Shown piece by piece: positions 63,518 through 64,000 of a DNA stretch of 64,000 bases. The stretch spans positions 56,751 through 120,750 of the forward strand of contig NVVJ01000003.1 in NCBI GenBank assembly GCA_002402175.1, in the 5' to 3' direction. Numbering within the stretch: the stretch's first letter is position 1; every line of letters begins with the position of its first letter. Made by a program: the position numbers and the translations under genes. The notes under the pieces are model-generated. The model ran no database searches. It had not been told where the DNA came from and saw only the letters and a list, made by a program, of their open reading frames with translations. The DNA is from SAR86 cluster bacterium. Its GTDB lineage: Bacteria; Pseudomonadota; Gammaproteobacteria; Pseudomonadales; Pseudohongiellaceae.

Positions 63518-64000
63518 ATGCGCCGCTTAGCAACAGTCGTTTCAACCCTAGCCGTTCTATGTTCTGCGGCCCTATTCATGTCGGTGTCCCAGGCTCAGAG
63601 CCGTCAGCCAAACTTCATTGTTATCATGGCGGACGATTTGGGCTATGGCGATTTAGGAGTGTATGGCTCTCGATTAATTAAAACGCCTAATATTGACCGC
63701 ATGTCTTTGCAAGGTGCGCGACTGGACAGTTTTTATTCCAGTGCTAATGTGTGTACCGCCGCGCGAGGGGGCTTGCTGACTGGGCGCTATCCTATTCGTC
63801 TCGATTTGGTAAATGATGTCGCTAGACCAACTAATGATGTCCACATTAGCGACGAAGAAATAACCCTGGCAGAGTCTTTAAAGGAGTTGGGCTACCGCAC
63901 AGCATTGTTTGGAAAATGGCATCTTGGCAGCAGAGTAGAATGGTCTCCTGTTCGACACGGTTTCGATAGTTTTTACGGTGTGCTTCACAGCAACGACATG
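63518..64000 (+). CDS. Formylglycine-type sulfatase, 5' part
   Basis: The first 161 residues of a secreted sulfatase, cut by the window end. A signal peptide (1-26, ending VSQA) is followed by the metal-binding MADDLGYGDLG (37-47) and the modification motif Cys79-Thr-Ala-Ala-Arg83 in VCTAARGGLLTGRYP. The next conserved block is LFGKWHLG near 130. The Cys would be converted to formylglycine; Ala in place of the usual Pro gives a C-x-A-x-R form. Sulfate esters are hydrolysed by the family; substrate unknown. No maturase is in the window. Confidence 0.88.
   Translation, partial: MRRLATVVSTLAVLCSAALFMSVSQAQSRQPNFIVIMADDLGYGDLGVYGSRLIKTPNIDRMSLQGARLDSFYSSANVCTAARGGLLTGRYPIRLDLVNDVARPTNDVHISDEEITLAESLKELGYRTALFGKWHLGSRVEWSPVRHGFDSFYGVLHSNDM

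Overview
The window is a chromosomal segment of a Gammaproteobacterium. The evidence is gene order: yggS-proC-yggT-yggU-metX-metW-rdgB-hemW beside pilT, gshB-tonB-yqgE-ruvX, lptM-lysA-dapF-DUF484, argH divergent from hemC-hemD-hemX-hemY, and hemB/trxA/rho/ubiD. This resembles Pseudomonas-type synteny. Several usual partners are missing at their customary places: xerC after DUF484, pilU after pilT, and ppk/ppx between hemB and trxA. A marine, aerobic, lipid- and sulfate-ester-using lifestyle is an inference from the accessory genes. No rRNA, tRNA, CRISPR array, insertion sequence or prophage was seen.

Layout: 0-9.2 kb is a long minus-strand run of amino-acid, cofactor and house-cleaning genes (yggS down to argA). 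9.3-13.3 kb has pilT facing ruvX, yqgE, a TonB-type protein and gshB. 13.4-20.1 kb is a surface-polysaccharide island: a small membrane protein, two GT2 glycosyltransferases and a 1422-residue multi-domain glycosyltransferase. 20.1-23.2 kb holds DUF484, dapF, lysA and a 43-residue lptM lipoprotein gene. 23.4-29.2 kb carries an ABC-2 transporter with a Gldg-type subunit and a two-component system. 29.3-33.2 kb has an ABC-F ATPase, a methyltransferase and a DegS/HtrA-like protease. 33.2-44 kb holds argH, the hem genes, ubiD, rho, trxA and hemB. 44.2-50.8 kb has a TVP38-disulfide-reductase fusion, dsbB, gshA, hslR, a HAD phosphatase and cysQ.

The last 13 kb is accessory metabolism: a DUF885 lipoprotein, a serine hydrolase with an altered SxxK motif, and an acyl-CoA dehydrogenase / hydratase-2 / CoA-transferase operon. 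A two-gene minus-strand operon follows, then an exported TPR protein, a SdsA-type alkyl sulfatase and the start of an arylsulfatase-type sulfatase.

The most interesting locus is the two-gene operon at 58.1-59.4 kb. Its first gene is a FrnE/DsbA-family thiol oxidoreductase whose catalytic CPWC motif is encoded UGA-Pro-Trp-Cys. The reading frame is intact on both sides, and a plausible bacterial SECIS hairpin begins about a dozen bases after the UGA, so it is a strong candidate selenoprotein. The second gene overlaps it and encodes a short-chain-dehydrogenase fold protein. That protein has a Ser-Tyr-Arg triad, no Rossmann glycine motif, and other hallmarks of halohydrin dehalogenases. A second recurring oddity is short (9-14 bp) tandem duplications sitting at or just after stop codons at six places.
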